Origin: Alphaproteobacteria bacterium
Lineage (GTDB): Bacteria; Pseudomonadota; Alphaproteobacteria; Kiloniellales; JAKSDN01
DNA length: 8,742 nucleotides
Reading direction: 5' to 3'
Assembly (NCBI GenBank): GCA_030598385.1
Contig: JAUVQB010000041.1
Location: forward strand, 1 to 8,742
Positions 1 through 7,081 of the stretch are shown here, piece after piece. The notes under the pieces were generated by a model. It did no database searches. It saw only the letters and a program-made list of their open reading frames with translations, and had not been told where the DNA came from. The translations under genes were made by a program, and so were the position numbers. Each line of letters starts with the position of its first letter. The first letter of the stretch is position 1.

Positions 1-1053
1 CCCCATCAGCAGGCCGAGCAGAGAGAAGAAATAGAGGGTCCCGAACATCACCGGGAAGTCGCGCGCGAAGGCCGCCTCGAAGCCAAGCAGGCCGAGGCCG
101 TCGAGCGAGAAGATGATCTCGATCAGCACCGAGCTGGTGAACAGCACGCTGATGAAGGCCGACGGGAAGCCGGCGATGACGATCAGCATGGCGTTGCGGA
201 ACACGTGGCCGTAAAGCACGCGACCCTCGCTCAGCCCCTTGGACCGCGCCGTCACCACATATTGCTGGTTGATCTGGTCGAGGAAGGAGTTCTTGGTCAG
301 CATGGTGAGGGTCGCGAAGCCGCCGATCACCATGGCGGCCACGGGCAGCACCAGGTGCCAGAGGTAGTCGGAGATGCAGGCGAGCGACGTGGCGCAGGCG
401 GCGAATCCGAGGCCGACGTAGTCGTCCGACAGGAGGCCGCGCAGAGGGAACCAGTCGAGATAGCTGCCGCCGGCGAAAACGACCAGTAAGAACACGGCGA
501 AGAGGAACCCGGGGATCGCGTTGCCGACGATGACGAGAACGGAGGTCCAGATATCGAAGCGGCTGCCGTCGCGCACCGCCTTGGCGACGCCCAGCGGGAT
601 CGAGATCAAGTAGACCAGCAGCGTGGTCCAGATGCCGAGCGAGATCGAGACCGGCATCTTTTCCAGAACCAGATCGACCACCTCGCGGTCGCGGAAGAAG
701 CTCTCGCCGAAGTCGAACACGATGTAGCTGCCGATCATCAGGACAAAACGCTCGTGCATCGGCTTGTCGAAGCCGAAGCGGCGCTCGAGTTCCTCGATGA
801 ATTCGGGATCGAGGCCCTGGGCGCCGCGATAGCGGCTGGTCCGGCTGTCCTGGCCGGCGGTAAGCAAACGTTCCTCGCCGCCGCCCGAGCGGGTGATCCG
901 CTCGGTAATCGCGCCCCCTTCGCCGGTCAGTTGAGCGATCGCCTGCTCCACCGGGCCGCCCGGCGCCAGCTGTATGATCACGAAATTGATCGTCATGATC
1001 CCGAGCAGCGTGGGGATTATGAGCAGCAGGCGGCGGATGATGTAAGCGGTCAT
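1..1053 (-). CDS. yejB: YejB-type ABC importer permease (partial, C-terminus off window)
   Basis: Inner-membrane permease subunit of a YejABEF-type ABC importer, which in Escherichia coli takes up microcin C and is thought to take up oligopeptides. I translated 351 residues from the ATG whose complement lies at 1051-1053; the frame stays open to base 1. E. coli YejB is about 364 residues, so only some 13 residues should be missing. Residues 1-36 read as a first membrane helix followed by LAPGGPVEQAI, matching the YejB start (RRLL...PTL...INF...APGGPV). Later landmarks are YRGAQGLDPE (75-84), RFGFDKPMHERF (92-103), FDFGESFFR (113-121), MLTKNSFLDQ (251-260) and the coupling-loop region around VVTARSKGLSE (266-276), followed by HVFRNAML (283-290). 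It begins 27 bases after the upstream yejA stop, so the two are almost certainly co-transcribed. No strong Shine-Dalgarno is visible. Family assignment is secure; the substrate is inferred. Confidence 0.93.
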   Translation of the reverse strand, partial: MTAYIIRRLLLIIPTLLGIMTINFVIIQLAPGGPVEQAIAQLTGEGGAITERITRSGGGEERLLTAGQDSRTSRYRGAQGLDPEFIEELERRFGFDKPMHERFVLMIGSYIVFDFGESFFRDREVVDLVLEKMPVSISLGIWTTLLVYLISIPLGVAKAVRDGSRFDIWTSVLVIVGNAIPGFLFAVFLLVVFAGGSYLDWFPLRGLLSDDYVGLGFAACATSLACISDYLWHLVLPVAAMVIGGFATLTMLTKNSFLDQINQQYVVTARSKGLSEGRVLYGHVFRNAMLIVIAGFPSAFISVLFTSSVLIEIIFSLDGLGLLGFEAAFARDFPVMFGTLYFFSLLGLLMG

Positions 1054-1080
1054 GTGGTGCGGACCATGGCTTGGCGGGCC

Positions 1081-3108
1081 TCAGGTTTGCGGTCTGTGGA
1101 GCGCGCGGCGGGCGAGGAAAGCTCCGGCGAGCAGCAGTCCCGCGAGCGCCGCGAGGCCCAGGCCGAGCCCCTGGCTTTCCTTGGGCGGGACGTCGCTCGC
1201 GAGCGGCTCGGTGGAGCGGCGCTGCTCGAGCCGGGCGGCTTTGACCGGATCGAACCACCAGAGCGACGTGGAGGTGCCGAACTTGGCAGGCTGCTCGGGC
1301 CGGGAGAACTTGTCCCAATAGAGAATGCGTTGCTTTTGCAGGTGCCAGTTGGGGATCACGAAGTGGTTCCACAGCAACACCCGGTCGAGGGCCCGGGTGC
1401 GCGCGACCAGGCTCTCGCGGGTCGGCGCGACGATCAGCAGTTCGATCAGCTCGTCGATGACCGGGTCCTTGATCCCGATGCGGTTGCGCGAGGCCGGCGA
1501 ATCGGCCGCCGAGCTGCTCCAGAAATCCCGCTGTTCGTTACCCGGCGATTCCGATTCGCCCCAGCCGGACAGGATCATATCGAAGTCGAACGAACGAAGC
1601 CGGTTGATGTACTGGGAGGGATCGACCAAGCGGGGACGGACGTCGATGCCGAGGCGCTTTAAGTTGCGGATGAAGGGCAGCACGATGCGTTCGAGGTCGG
1701 GACTGGCGTAAAGGATCTCGAAAGTCAGCTGCTGCTTGGTCTCGGCATTGACCAGTTTCAGGTCCTCGACCAGCCAGCCGGCCTCGGCCAGCAGCTCGAA
1801 GGCGCGATTGAGGTTCTCCCGCGGCCAGCCCGATCCGTCGGTCGACGGCGCTTCGTAGACGGTGTTGAAAACCGCATCGGGAATCCGGCCGCGGTAGCGC
1901 TCGAGGATTTCCAGCTCCTCGCCCTCGGGAAGGCCCGTGGCGGCAAGGTCCGAGTTGGAGAAAAAGCTTTCGGTGCGGCTGTACTGGCCGAAGAAGATAT
2001 TGCGGTTGGTCCATTCGAAGTCGAAGGCAAAGGCGAGCGCCCGGCGCACCAGCGGATCCTGGAATACGGGCCGCCGGATGTTCATGACGAAGGCCGCCAT
2101 TCCGGTCGGCCGCTTATGCGGGACCTCGACCTTGTTGAGCCAACCGTCGCGCACCACGGGGACGTCGTATTCGAGCGCCCAGGCCTTCGCCTGGTTTTCC
2201 TCGCGGTAATCGATGTCTCCGGATTTCAGCGCGAGGCGTATGGCGGTCTCATCACGGTAGTAGTCGTAGCGAATCCGGTCGAAGTTGTCCTGGCCGCGGT
2301 TGATGGCGAGGTCCTTGCCCCAATAGTCTTTCACCCGTTCGAGGACGATGTGACGCCCGGCTTCGAAGTCCACCACCCGATAGGGGCCGCTGCCCAGCGG
2401 GGGTTCCAGGGTCGTCGACTCGAAATCGCGCCCTTCCGCCTCCCAATAATGTTTCGGGAGAACCTCGAGCTGTCCCACGATCAAGGGCAGCTCGCGGTTG
2501 CCGGACTCGGAGAAGCTGAACTTGACCTTGTGATCGCCGACTTTCTCCGCCTTCTCAACGCTTCCGTAGTAGAAACGGTAGAAGGGGTGGCCTTTGGTCT
2601 TCAGTGTCTCGAACGACCAGATCACGTCCTCGACCGTGATGGGCTCGCCGTCGTGCCAGCGCGCTTCGGGGCGCAGGGTGAAGGCCACCCAGGAGCGGTC
2701 CTCGGGCCACTCCACGCTCTCGGCTATGAGCCCGTACATGGTGAAGGGCTCGTCGCCGCTTCCATCCATCAGTGATTCATTGGCCGAGCCGCGGCCAGGC
2801 GTGCCCTTGGGGATGAACCGGTTGAAGCTGTCGAAGGTGCCGCGCTCGGCGAGCCTGAGCGTGCCGCCCTTGGGCGCGTCGGGGTTGACGTAGTCGAAAT
2901 GGGTGAAATCGGGGCCATATTTAGGCTCACCGTGCATGGCGATGGCGTGGGCGCGGTGCACAAGTGGGTCGAGTTGGTCTGCCTCGACCTCGGTCAAGGG
3001 CACGGCGGGCAGCTCTTCGGCGCCGGCCACGGACACCAGGTCCAGGGGCACCAAAGCCGCCGGTATCAAAAGCAAGCCGGCGAACGTCGCGGCGAATCGG
3101 AGTCCCAT
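1081..3108 (-). CDS. yejA: YejA-type extracellular solute-binding protein with C-terminal membrane segment
   Basis: Periplasmic solute-binding protein of the peptide/opine/nickel class (SBP_bac_5), the YejA partner of the YejB permease encoded 27 bases downstream. It has 675 residues. Residues 1-30 form a Sec-type signal peptide with a likely cut after VAGA; there is no lipobox Cys. YejA landmarks follow: HAIAMHGEPKYGPDF (54-68), YVNPDAPKGGTLRLAE (73-88) and FNRFIPKG (95-102). The family signature block with W140, FTLRP and WHDGEPIT (151-158) comes next. The YejA-like body ends near SLWWFDPVKAA. E. coli YejA is about 604 residues; the extra length here is mostly a C-terminal tail of about 45 residues, consisting of a polar linker, a hydrophobic stretch (648-666) and the basic end RRALHRPQT. 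This tail looks like a single membrane anchor. The ATG at 3106-3108 is preceded by AGGA four bases upstream, supporting this start. The role in peptide uptake is inferred from family and context. Confidence 0.9.
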   Translation of the reverse strand: MGLRFAATFAGLLLIPAALVPLDLVSVAGAEELPAVPLTEVEADQLDPLVHRAHAIAMHGEPKYGPDFTHFDYVNPDAPKGGTLRLAERGTFDSFNRFIPKGTPGRGSANESLMDGSGDEPFTMYGLIAESVEWPEDRSWVAFTLRPEARWHDGEPITVEDVIWSFETLKTKGHPFYRFYYGSVEKAEKVGDHKVKFSFSESGNRELPLIVGQLEVLPKHYWEAEGRDFESTTLEPPLGSGPYRVVDFEAGRHIVLERVKDYWGKDLAINRGQDNFDRIRYDYYRDETAIRLALKSGDIDYREENQAKAWALEYDVPVVRDGWLNKVEVPHKRPTGMAAFVMNIRRPVFQDPLVRRALAFAFDFEWTNRNIFFGQYSRTESFFSNSDLAATGLPEGEELEILERYRGRIPDAVFNTVYEAPSTDGSGWPRENLNRAFELLAEAGWLVEDLKLVNAETKQQLTFEILYASPDLERIVLPFIRNLKRLGIDVRPRLVDPSQYINRLRSFDFDMILSGWGESESPGNEQRDFWSSSAADSPASRNRIGIKDPVIDELIELLIVAPTRESLVARTRALDRVLLWNHFVIPNWHLQKQRILYWDKFSRPEQPAKFGTSTSLWWFDPVKAARLEQRRSTEPLASDVPPKESQGLGLGLAALAGLLLAGAFLARRALHRPQT

Positions 3109-3207
3109 TGGGTCCTAGCGATAACAAGCGGATGCGCCTTGTAAAGCTGATTTAGACCCTTCGGCCCGCTTCGCAAGGCAGGTGACCAAGTGTTCATCCG
3201 GGCCGGA

Positions 3208-4017
3208 TCACGTTCGCGCGAGCAGATCGATCGCCGCGCGGTGCAGAGTGGCGTTGCCCGCCGCCAGGACGCGGCCGTCGGACTCGAGGCCGAGCGGCCG
3301 GCCCTGCCAATCGGTTATTACGCCACCTGCTCCCAAAACCACGGCGACGTGGGAGAGGTAATCGTAGGGGTCCATGTCGGCTTCGACCACCAGATCGTTG
3401 AAGCCCGAGGCGAGCAGGCCGTAGGCATAGCATTCGCCGCCGAATAGCGGCGTCCTGACTCGAGTGCGGACTCGCTCGAAAGCCTCGAAATCGGCGCCTT
3501 CGAACATCTGCGGCGAGGTTGTATAGAGCGCGGCGGCGTTCAGATCGGTGCAGGCCCGAGTCCGCGCCGCCCTCGTGCCGCGCCGGTCTCGATGGGTGGT
3601 CGGTCGGCCGGCGGCGCCAAGCCAGCGTTCGTCCATTTGCGGCATGTCGATGACGCCGAGGATCGGCCTGCCGTGGTGCAGCAAGGCAATGAGGGTGCCG
3701 AACTGGGCATGGCCGGTGGTGAAGCGCTTGGTTCCGTCGATCGGATCGAGCACCCAGACATGGTCGGCATCGGTCCTTTCGGCCCCGTGTTCCTCGCCCA
3801 GGATGCCGTGATCTGGGAAAGTCTCGGCGATCATCGACCTCAAGGCCGCTTCGGTTTCCCGGTCGGCGACCGTCACCGGGCTCGAATCGGGCTTCTGCTC
3901 GACTTCGAAATCGCCGCGAAAATAGTGTCCGATGATCTCGCGGGCCCGGTCGGCGAGGCTTTGCGCCAGGTCCACGAAAACCTCGGGGCAGGTGGGCTCT
4001 TCAGGCGAGGTCGTCAT
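3208..4017 (-). CDS. hisN: Histidinol-phosphatase, HisN type (inositol monophosphatase family)
   Basis: Metal-dependent phosphatase of the inositol monophosphatase superfamily, most like the HisN class that removes phosphate from L-histidinol phosphate in histidine synthesis. It has 269 residues, the usual family length. Metal and catalytic residues are visible: D52 in TVADRETEA, GEEHG (74-78), the DPIDGT box (91-96), and D219 in DPYDYL. The last replaces the WDxAAG box of true inositol phosphatases. GAGGVITDWQGRPL (229-242), GVIDMPQMDERW (121-132) and AGRPTT (136-141) are typical of HisN rather than SuhB. The frame stays open upstream to 4389, but that extension translates a shadow of the cytochrome gene. 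The ATG at 4015-4017 gives the family-length protein, although no strong Shine-Dalgarno precedes it. It lies 74 bases downstream of the cytochrome gene and 99 upstream of yejA. It could instead act on another sugar or inositol phosphate. Confidence 0.83.
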   Translation of the reverse strand: MTTSPEEPTCPEVFVDLAQSLADRAREIIGHYFRGDFEVEQKPDSSPVTVADRETEAALRSMIAETFPDHGILGEEHGAERTDADHVWVLDPIDGTKRFTTGHAQFGTLIALLHHGRPILGVIDMPQMDERWLGAAGRPTTHRDRRGTRAARTRACTDLNAAALYTTSPQMFEGADFEAFERVRTRVRTPLFGGECYAYGLLASGFNDLVVEADMDPYDYLSHVAVVLGAGGVITDWQGRPLGLESDGRVLAAGNATLHRAAIDLLART

Positions 4018-4091
4018 CGCTGGTACCGGACCGGATCGATTGCCGGCTTGCCGCCATCGCCCACCGGCGGGCATGCCAGAAAGACGGGGGC

Positions 4092-5057
4092 TTACTCGGG
4101 CAGCGGCGGCGGGCTGTCGCTCATGTACCGCATGTAAACGATAAGGTTTGCCCGGTCTTCCGGCTTTTTGAGGCCGGCAAATGTCATTTTGGTGCCCGGG
4201 GCGAAGTCCTTCGGCTTTTCGAGGAAAGCATTGAGGCTGTCGTAGGTCCAACTGTCGCTGGCCATGCCCGTGAGCGCGTCCGAGTACTTGTAGTCCTCGA
4301 CGCTGGCGATCGGTCGGTCCAACACGCTCCACAAGTTTGGGCCGACCTTGTTGGCGCCGCCCTTGTCGAAGGTGTGGCAGGCGGCGCATTTCTTGGCCAA
4401 CTTCTCCCCGTCCGCTTCCTTGGCCGAGGCCATCATGGCGGCCAGGTCATTGGCGGGCGCTTCTGCCTCGGCCCCCTCGGCGGGCTCGTTTTCCGAAACA
4501 GCCTCGGCACTCGCCTCGGGCAGCGGCGCCGGGCTGTCGCTCATGGACCGCATGTAGAGGATCAGGTTCGCCCGGTCTTCCGTCTTCTTGAGGCCGGCAA
4601 ACGTCATTTTGGTGCCCGGGGCGAAATCCTTCGGTTTCTCGATGAAAGCATTGAGGCTGTCGTAGGTCCAGGTGTCGCCGGCCTTGCCCTTGAGCGCATC
4701 GGAGTAGCCGAAGCCCTCGGCGTCGGCGATCGGTTGCTCCAGTGTGTTCCACAGGTTCGGGCCGACCTTGTTGGCGCCGCCCTGGTCGAAGGTGTGGCAG
4801 GAGGTGCATTTCTTGGCGACCTTTCCCCCGGCCGCTTCATCGGCCGAGGCCAGCATGACGGCAATACCGTCGGCGGGCGCGTCTGCCTCGGCTCCTTCGG
4901 CGGGCTCGTCTTCCGAAACCGCGCCGGCAACCGAGTAGCTGGGCTCCGCCAGCTCGTGTGGATGCATGATGACACCCGCCAGAAACGCGCTGAAGCCGGC
5001 AACCACGCCGACCGTCAGCAAGGCCGCGACCATCTTGTTGATCTCAAGAGTGGACAT
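4092..5057 (-). CDS. Membrane-anchored di-heme class I cytochrome c (tandem-duplicated, CycM-like)
   Basis: Electron carrier with two c-type haem domains facing the periplasm, held by an uncleaved N-terminal membrane helix. It has 321 residues. Residues 1-8 (MSTLEINK) plus the helix at about 9-31 match the start of alphaproteobacterial CycM/c552-type cytochromes, which pass electrons between the bc1 complex and terminal oxidases; that role here is inferred. An acidic Ala/Glu/Pro-rich linker (about 46-64) leads to haem site 1, CTSCH at 84-88 with probable axial M151 in GTKMTF. The whole unit then repeats: linker 186-204, CAACH at 224-228 and axial M291. The spacing between equivalent residues is exactly 140. 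The usual CycM form has one haem and under 200 residues, so this is a doubled version. The ATG follows a strong Shine-Dalgarno, AAGGGGGG (complement at 5064-5071), six bases upstream. It is transcribed divergently from kdsB and may head the minus-strand gene group. Confidence 0.93.
   Translation of the reverse strand: MSTLEINKMVAALLTVGVVAGFSAFLAGVIMHPHELAEPSYSVAGAVSEDEPAEGAEADAPADGIAVMLASADEAAGGKVAKKCTSCHTFDQGGANKVGPNLWNTLEQPIADAEGFGYSDALKGKAGDTWTYDSLNAFIEKPKDFAPGTKMTFAGLKKTEDRANLILYMRSMSDSPAPLPEASAEAVSENEPAEGAEAEAPANDLAAMMASAKEADGEKLAKKCAACHTFDKGGANKVGPNLWSVLDRPIASVEDYKYSDALTGMASDSWTYDSLNAFLEKPKDFAPGTKMTFAGLKKPEDRANLIVYMRYMSDSPPPLPE
4095..4934 (-). repeat. Two tandem 420-base in-frame direct repeats inside the cytochrome gene
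   Basis: Bases 4515-4934 (residues 42-181, first haem domain) and 4095-4514 (residues 182-321, second) align end to end at an offset of exactly 420 with no gaps. My hand alignment gives about 355 of 420 identical bases (85 percent) and about 105 of 140 identical residues (75 percent). The unit includes the acidic linker as well as the haem domain, so the event copied everything after the membrane helix rather than only the fold. The least diverged block is around 4561-4680 (the [11 protein letters not shown] region), and the most diverged full 60-base block is 4261-4320 against 4681-4740. Confidence 0.97.
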
Positions 5058-5100
5058 GCCGCACCCCCCTTAGGCAGGATCGCTTTCCCCAATATTCTCC

Positions 5101-5136
5101 GTCCGGATTTCCCGAATCGGAGCCCCGAAACCGGAC
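5101..5136. promoter_or_regulatory. Imperfect inverted repeat in the cytochrome leader
   Basis: The arms GTCCGGATTTC (5101-5111) and GAAACCGGAC (5127-5136) are complementary over 10 pairs with one bulged A, around a 15-base loop. The element lies 44 bases upstream of the cytochrome ATG in the divergent region shared with kdsB. It could be an operator or a hairpin in the cytochrome 5' leader. Which of these it is, or whether it functions at all, cannot be told from sequence alone. Confidence 0.4.
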
Positions 5137-5201
5137 AATACCGGGCCGTGGCGGCGGCGACAATAGCAGGCCTGCGACAAAAGCGTTTTTCGCCCTCGCC
5201 C

Positions 5202-5224
5202 GCCCGGCTATTGTGCCGCCGGGC
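5202..5224. other. GC-rich 7-bp inverted repeat upstream of kdsB
   Basis: GCCCGGC (5202-5208) and GCCGGGC (5218-5224) pair perfectly around a 9-base loop. A TATTGT at 5209-5214 inside the loop resembles a -10 box, but no convincing -35 lies at the right distance. In such GC-rich DNA a 7-pair arm can arise by chance, so this is recorded as structure only. Confidence 0.25.
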
Positions 5225-5323
5225 TGGGTCCCCAGGATCGAGCCCCGAGACTCGAGGATAGGGCGCAGAGCTGACCATGATGAGAGCGACTGCCAAACGC
5301 CGGTCGGCCGGGGGCCGGATGTA

Positions 5324-6103
5324 ATGGCCGGATCGCCCGCCGCGCCGCTGCGCCCGCTGGTCGTCATACCGGCCCGGCTCGCATCGACCCGGCTGCCGGG
5401 CAAACCACTGGCGGACATCCACGGCGAGGCCATGATCGTTCACGTCTGGCGGCGCGCGGTCGAGGCCGATCTGGGGCCTGTGGTGGTGGCCTGCGGCGAG
5501 GCGGAGATCGCGGCTGCCGTCCGGGCGGCCGGGGGCGATGCCCTGGTCACAGAAGGCGACCACGCCTCCGGTTCGGACCGCATCTTCGAGGCGGTCGAGC
5601 GCCTCGACCCCGACGGAGCCCACGACGCCATCGTCAATATCCAGGGCGATCTGCCGACCATCGAGTCCGAGTCCGTGCGCGCCGCACTGCGGCCGCTGGC
5701 CGAGCCGGCGGTCGACATCGCCACCTTGGTGACCGAGATCGCCGAGCCGCGCGAGCGCCGGGACCCCAACGTTACCAAGGCCGCCCTGGTGGTCGACGAG
5801 GCAACGCGCTGCGGCCGGGCGCTCTATTTCAGCCGGTCGCCCGTGCCCTGGCCGGGAGAGGACGACAGCTTGCCGCTCTATCACCACATCGGGCTCTACG
5901 CCTACCGCCGGGCGGCGTTGAAACGCTTCGTGGCGCTGCCGCCCTCGCCGCTGGAGCGCCGCGAGCGGCTTGAGCAGCTGCGCGCGCTGGAAGCCGGCAT
6001 GCGCATCGACGCGGCCCTCGTTGACACGGTTCCGCTCGGTGTCGATACTCCCGCCGACCTCAAGCGCGCCCGCGCGGCCTTGGCGCCGCCGGCTAAGCCG
6101 TAA
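5324..6103 (+). CDS. kdsB: 3-deoxy-manno-octulosonate cytidylyltransferase (CMP-Kdo synthetase)
   Basis: Cytosolic enzyme that activates Kdo with CTP to give CMP-Kdo, the donor for the inner core of lipopolysaccharide. It has 259 residues against about 248 in E. coli. The N-terminal nucleotide-binding motif [16 protein letters not shown] is at 14-29, the metal-binding NIQGD at 105-109, YFSRSPVPW at 168-176, HIGLYAY at 188-194, LEQLRALE at 216-223 and VDTPADL at 240-246. The motif reads QGDLP where E. coli has QGDEP; I recall the Leu form in other alphaproteobacterial KdsB proteins. The frame is open upstream to a GTG at 5213, but those 37 residues resemble nothing in the family. The ATG at 5324, just ahead of the conserved strand, is the better start, with only a weak GGGG-type Shine-Dalgarno. 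It is followed 33 bases later by pheA on the same strand, and its upstream neighbour is the divergent cytochrome gene. Confidence 0.95.
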   Translation: MAGSPAAPLRPLVVIPARLASTRLPGKPLADIHGEAMIVHVWRRAVEADLGPVVVACGEAEIAAAVRAAGGDALVTEGDHASGSDRIFEAVERLDPDGAHDAIVNIQGDLPTIESESVRAALRPLAEPAVDIATLVTEIAEPRERRDPNVTKAALVVDEATRCGRALYFSRSPVPWPGEDDSLPLYHHIGLYAYRRAALKRFVALPPSPLERRERLEQLRALEAGMRIDAALVDTVPLGVDTPADLKRARAALAPPAKP

Positions 6104-6136
6104 AGGTCATCGCACGGCAGGGGCCAGTTCGACGAA

Positions 6137-7000
6137 ATGAGTAATGACAAAAGCAACGTAATCGCCTTTCAGGGCGTCGCCGGGGCCTATTCGGACATGG
6201 CCTGCCGGGCGGTGCACCCCGAGATGACGACGCTGCCTTGCGGCACCTTCGAGGACACCTTCGCCGCCGTGCGCGAGGGCCCGGCGGCGCTCGCCATGAT
6301 CCCGATCGAAAATTCCAGCTCTGGCCGGGTCGCGGATATCCATCATTTGCTGCCGGATTCGGGACTGCACATCATCGCCGAGCACTTTCAGGTGGTGCAT
6401 CATCAGCTGCTCGCCGCCAAGGGGGCGAGCCTGGACACGGTGAAGACGGTGCGCAGCCACGTCCAGGCGCTCTCCCAGTGCCGCGAATTCACCCGCGCCC
6501 ATGGCCTGAAGGCGGTGGCCCATGTGGATACCGCCGCCGCCGCGGCCGAGGTCGCCAAGCTCGCCGACCCGAGCCAGGCGGCGATCGCCTCGGAACTGGC
6601 CGGCGAGCTGCACGGCCTCGAGATCCTGATGCGCGACGTGCACGACGCGGCGCACAACACCACCCGCTTCCTGATCATGGCCGAGGAGCCGATCGACCCG
6701 GAGCCCGACGCCGGCTTGGTGATCACGAGTTTCGTATTCCGGGTGCGTAGCGTGCCCGCCGCCCTATACAAGGCGCTTGGCGGCTTCGCCACCAACGGCG
6801 TCAACATCACCAAGCTGGAGAGCTATATCATCGACGGCGGCTTCACCGTCGCCCAGTTCTACGCAGACGTGGAAGGCCATCCCGACCACCGGCTCATGCG
6901 CCTGGCGTTGGAGGAATTGGGCTTCTTCTCCCGCGAGGTGAAGATCCTCGGGGTCTATCCGGCCTCGGCCTTCCGCGAGCACGGCGTGGGGGAGGGCTAA
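6137..7000 (+). CDS. pheA: Prephenate dehydratase (stand-alone, with ACT domain)
   Basis: Cytosolic enzyme that converts prephenate to phenylpyruvate in phenylalanine synthesis. It has 287 residues and no chorismate mutase domain, so it is the monofunctional form common outside enterobacteria. The dehydratase domain covers about 7-182: FQGVAGAYSDMA (11-22), the substrate-site motif IPIENSSSGRV (55-65) and the catalytic NTTRF (174-178). The ACT domain covers about 195-275, with ALYKALGGFATNGVNITKLESY at its core (209-230) and QFYADVEGH (240-248). The two allosteric Phe-binding motifs defined in E. coli, GALV and ESRP, read AALY and ESYI here. The ESY form is, from memory, usual in alphaproteobacteria, so feedback control may differ in detail. 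The ATG at 6137 follows kdsB by 33 bases with no strong Shine-Dalgarno, suggesting a kdsB-pheA operon. It ends 81 bases from the convergent nudC stop. Confidence 0.95.
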   Translation: MSNDKSNVIAFQGVAGAYSDMACRAVHPEMTTLPCGTFEDTFAAVREGPAALAMIPIENSSSGRVADIHHLLPDSGLHIIAEHFQVVHHQLLAAKGASLDTVKTVRSHVQALSQCREFTRAHGLKAVAHVDTAAAAAEVAKLADPSQAAIASELAGELHGLEILMRDVHDAAHNTTRFLIMAEEPIDPEPDAGLVITSFVFRVRSVPAALYKALGGFATNGVNITKLESYIIDGGFTVAQFYADVEGHPDHRLMRLALEELGFFSREVKILGVYPASAFREHGVGEG

Positions 7001-7081
7001 CGCCTTCCCGGCGGTCGTCCTAAAGCGGTTCTAGGTGGATCTGCGCCGGCTGGAGCCGAGTCTTGGCGAAGCGAAAACACC
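7001..7081. other. Convergent intergenic region between pheA and nudC
   Basis: Transcripts of pheA and nudC meet across these 81 bases. I looked for a bidirectional terminator and found only a short CGGCT-GG-AGCCG inverted repeat in the middle, too tight to make a good hairpin and without a T-run on either strand. No gene is visible. Termination here is probably Rho-dependent or uses a structure I cannot recognise. Confidence 0.3.

Noticed and set aside
754..1662. 302-codon open frame on the plus strand across yejB and yejA
   Set aside because: It spans the junction of two well-supported minus-strand genes and reads as low-information Arg/Ala/Gly/Glu-rich protein.
3117..3145. Possible yejA promoter with TTTACA (complement at 3140-3145)
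   Set aside because: Any -10 at the right spacing would place the transcription start at or past the AGGA ribosome site, so it does not fit.
3158..3178. Hairpin between hisN and yejA (CCTTCG / CGCAAGG with one bulge)
   Set aside because: A six-pair stem with an 8-base loop and no T-run on the minus strand is too weak to call a terminator. A smaller repeat, ATCCG-GGC-CGGAT, over the hisN stop (3196-3208) is equally inconclusive.
4049..4073. Bulged hairpin between the cytochrome and hisN genes (TGCCGCC / GGCGGGCA)
   Set aside because: It has a bulge, a short stem and no T-tract, so it does not support separate transcription units.
4018..4389. Upstream extension of the hisN reading frame by 124 residues
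   Set aside because: Its translation (Arg/Gln/Gly-rich) is an out-of-frame reading of the cytochrome haem domain on the same strand. The family-length HisN begins at 4017.
4374..5261. 295-codon open frame on the plus strand opposite the cytochrome gene
   Set aside because: Its internal repeat only mirrors the cytochrome duplication, and it has no domain of its own.
5213..5323. GTG-initiated 37-residue N-terminal extension of KdsB
   Set aside because: The residues match nothing in the KdsB family and overlap an inverted repeat. The ATG at 5324 gives the expected length.
5015..5887. 290-codon open frame on the minus strand opposite kdsB
   Set aside because: It is antisense to a clearly recognised kdsB, has the biased composition of a GC-rich shadow frame, and shows no known domain.
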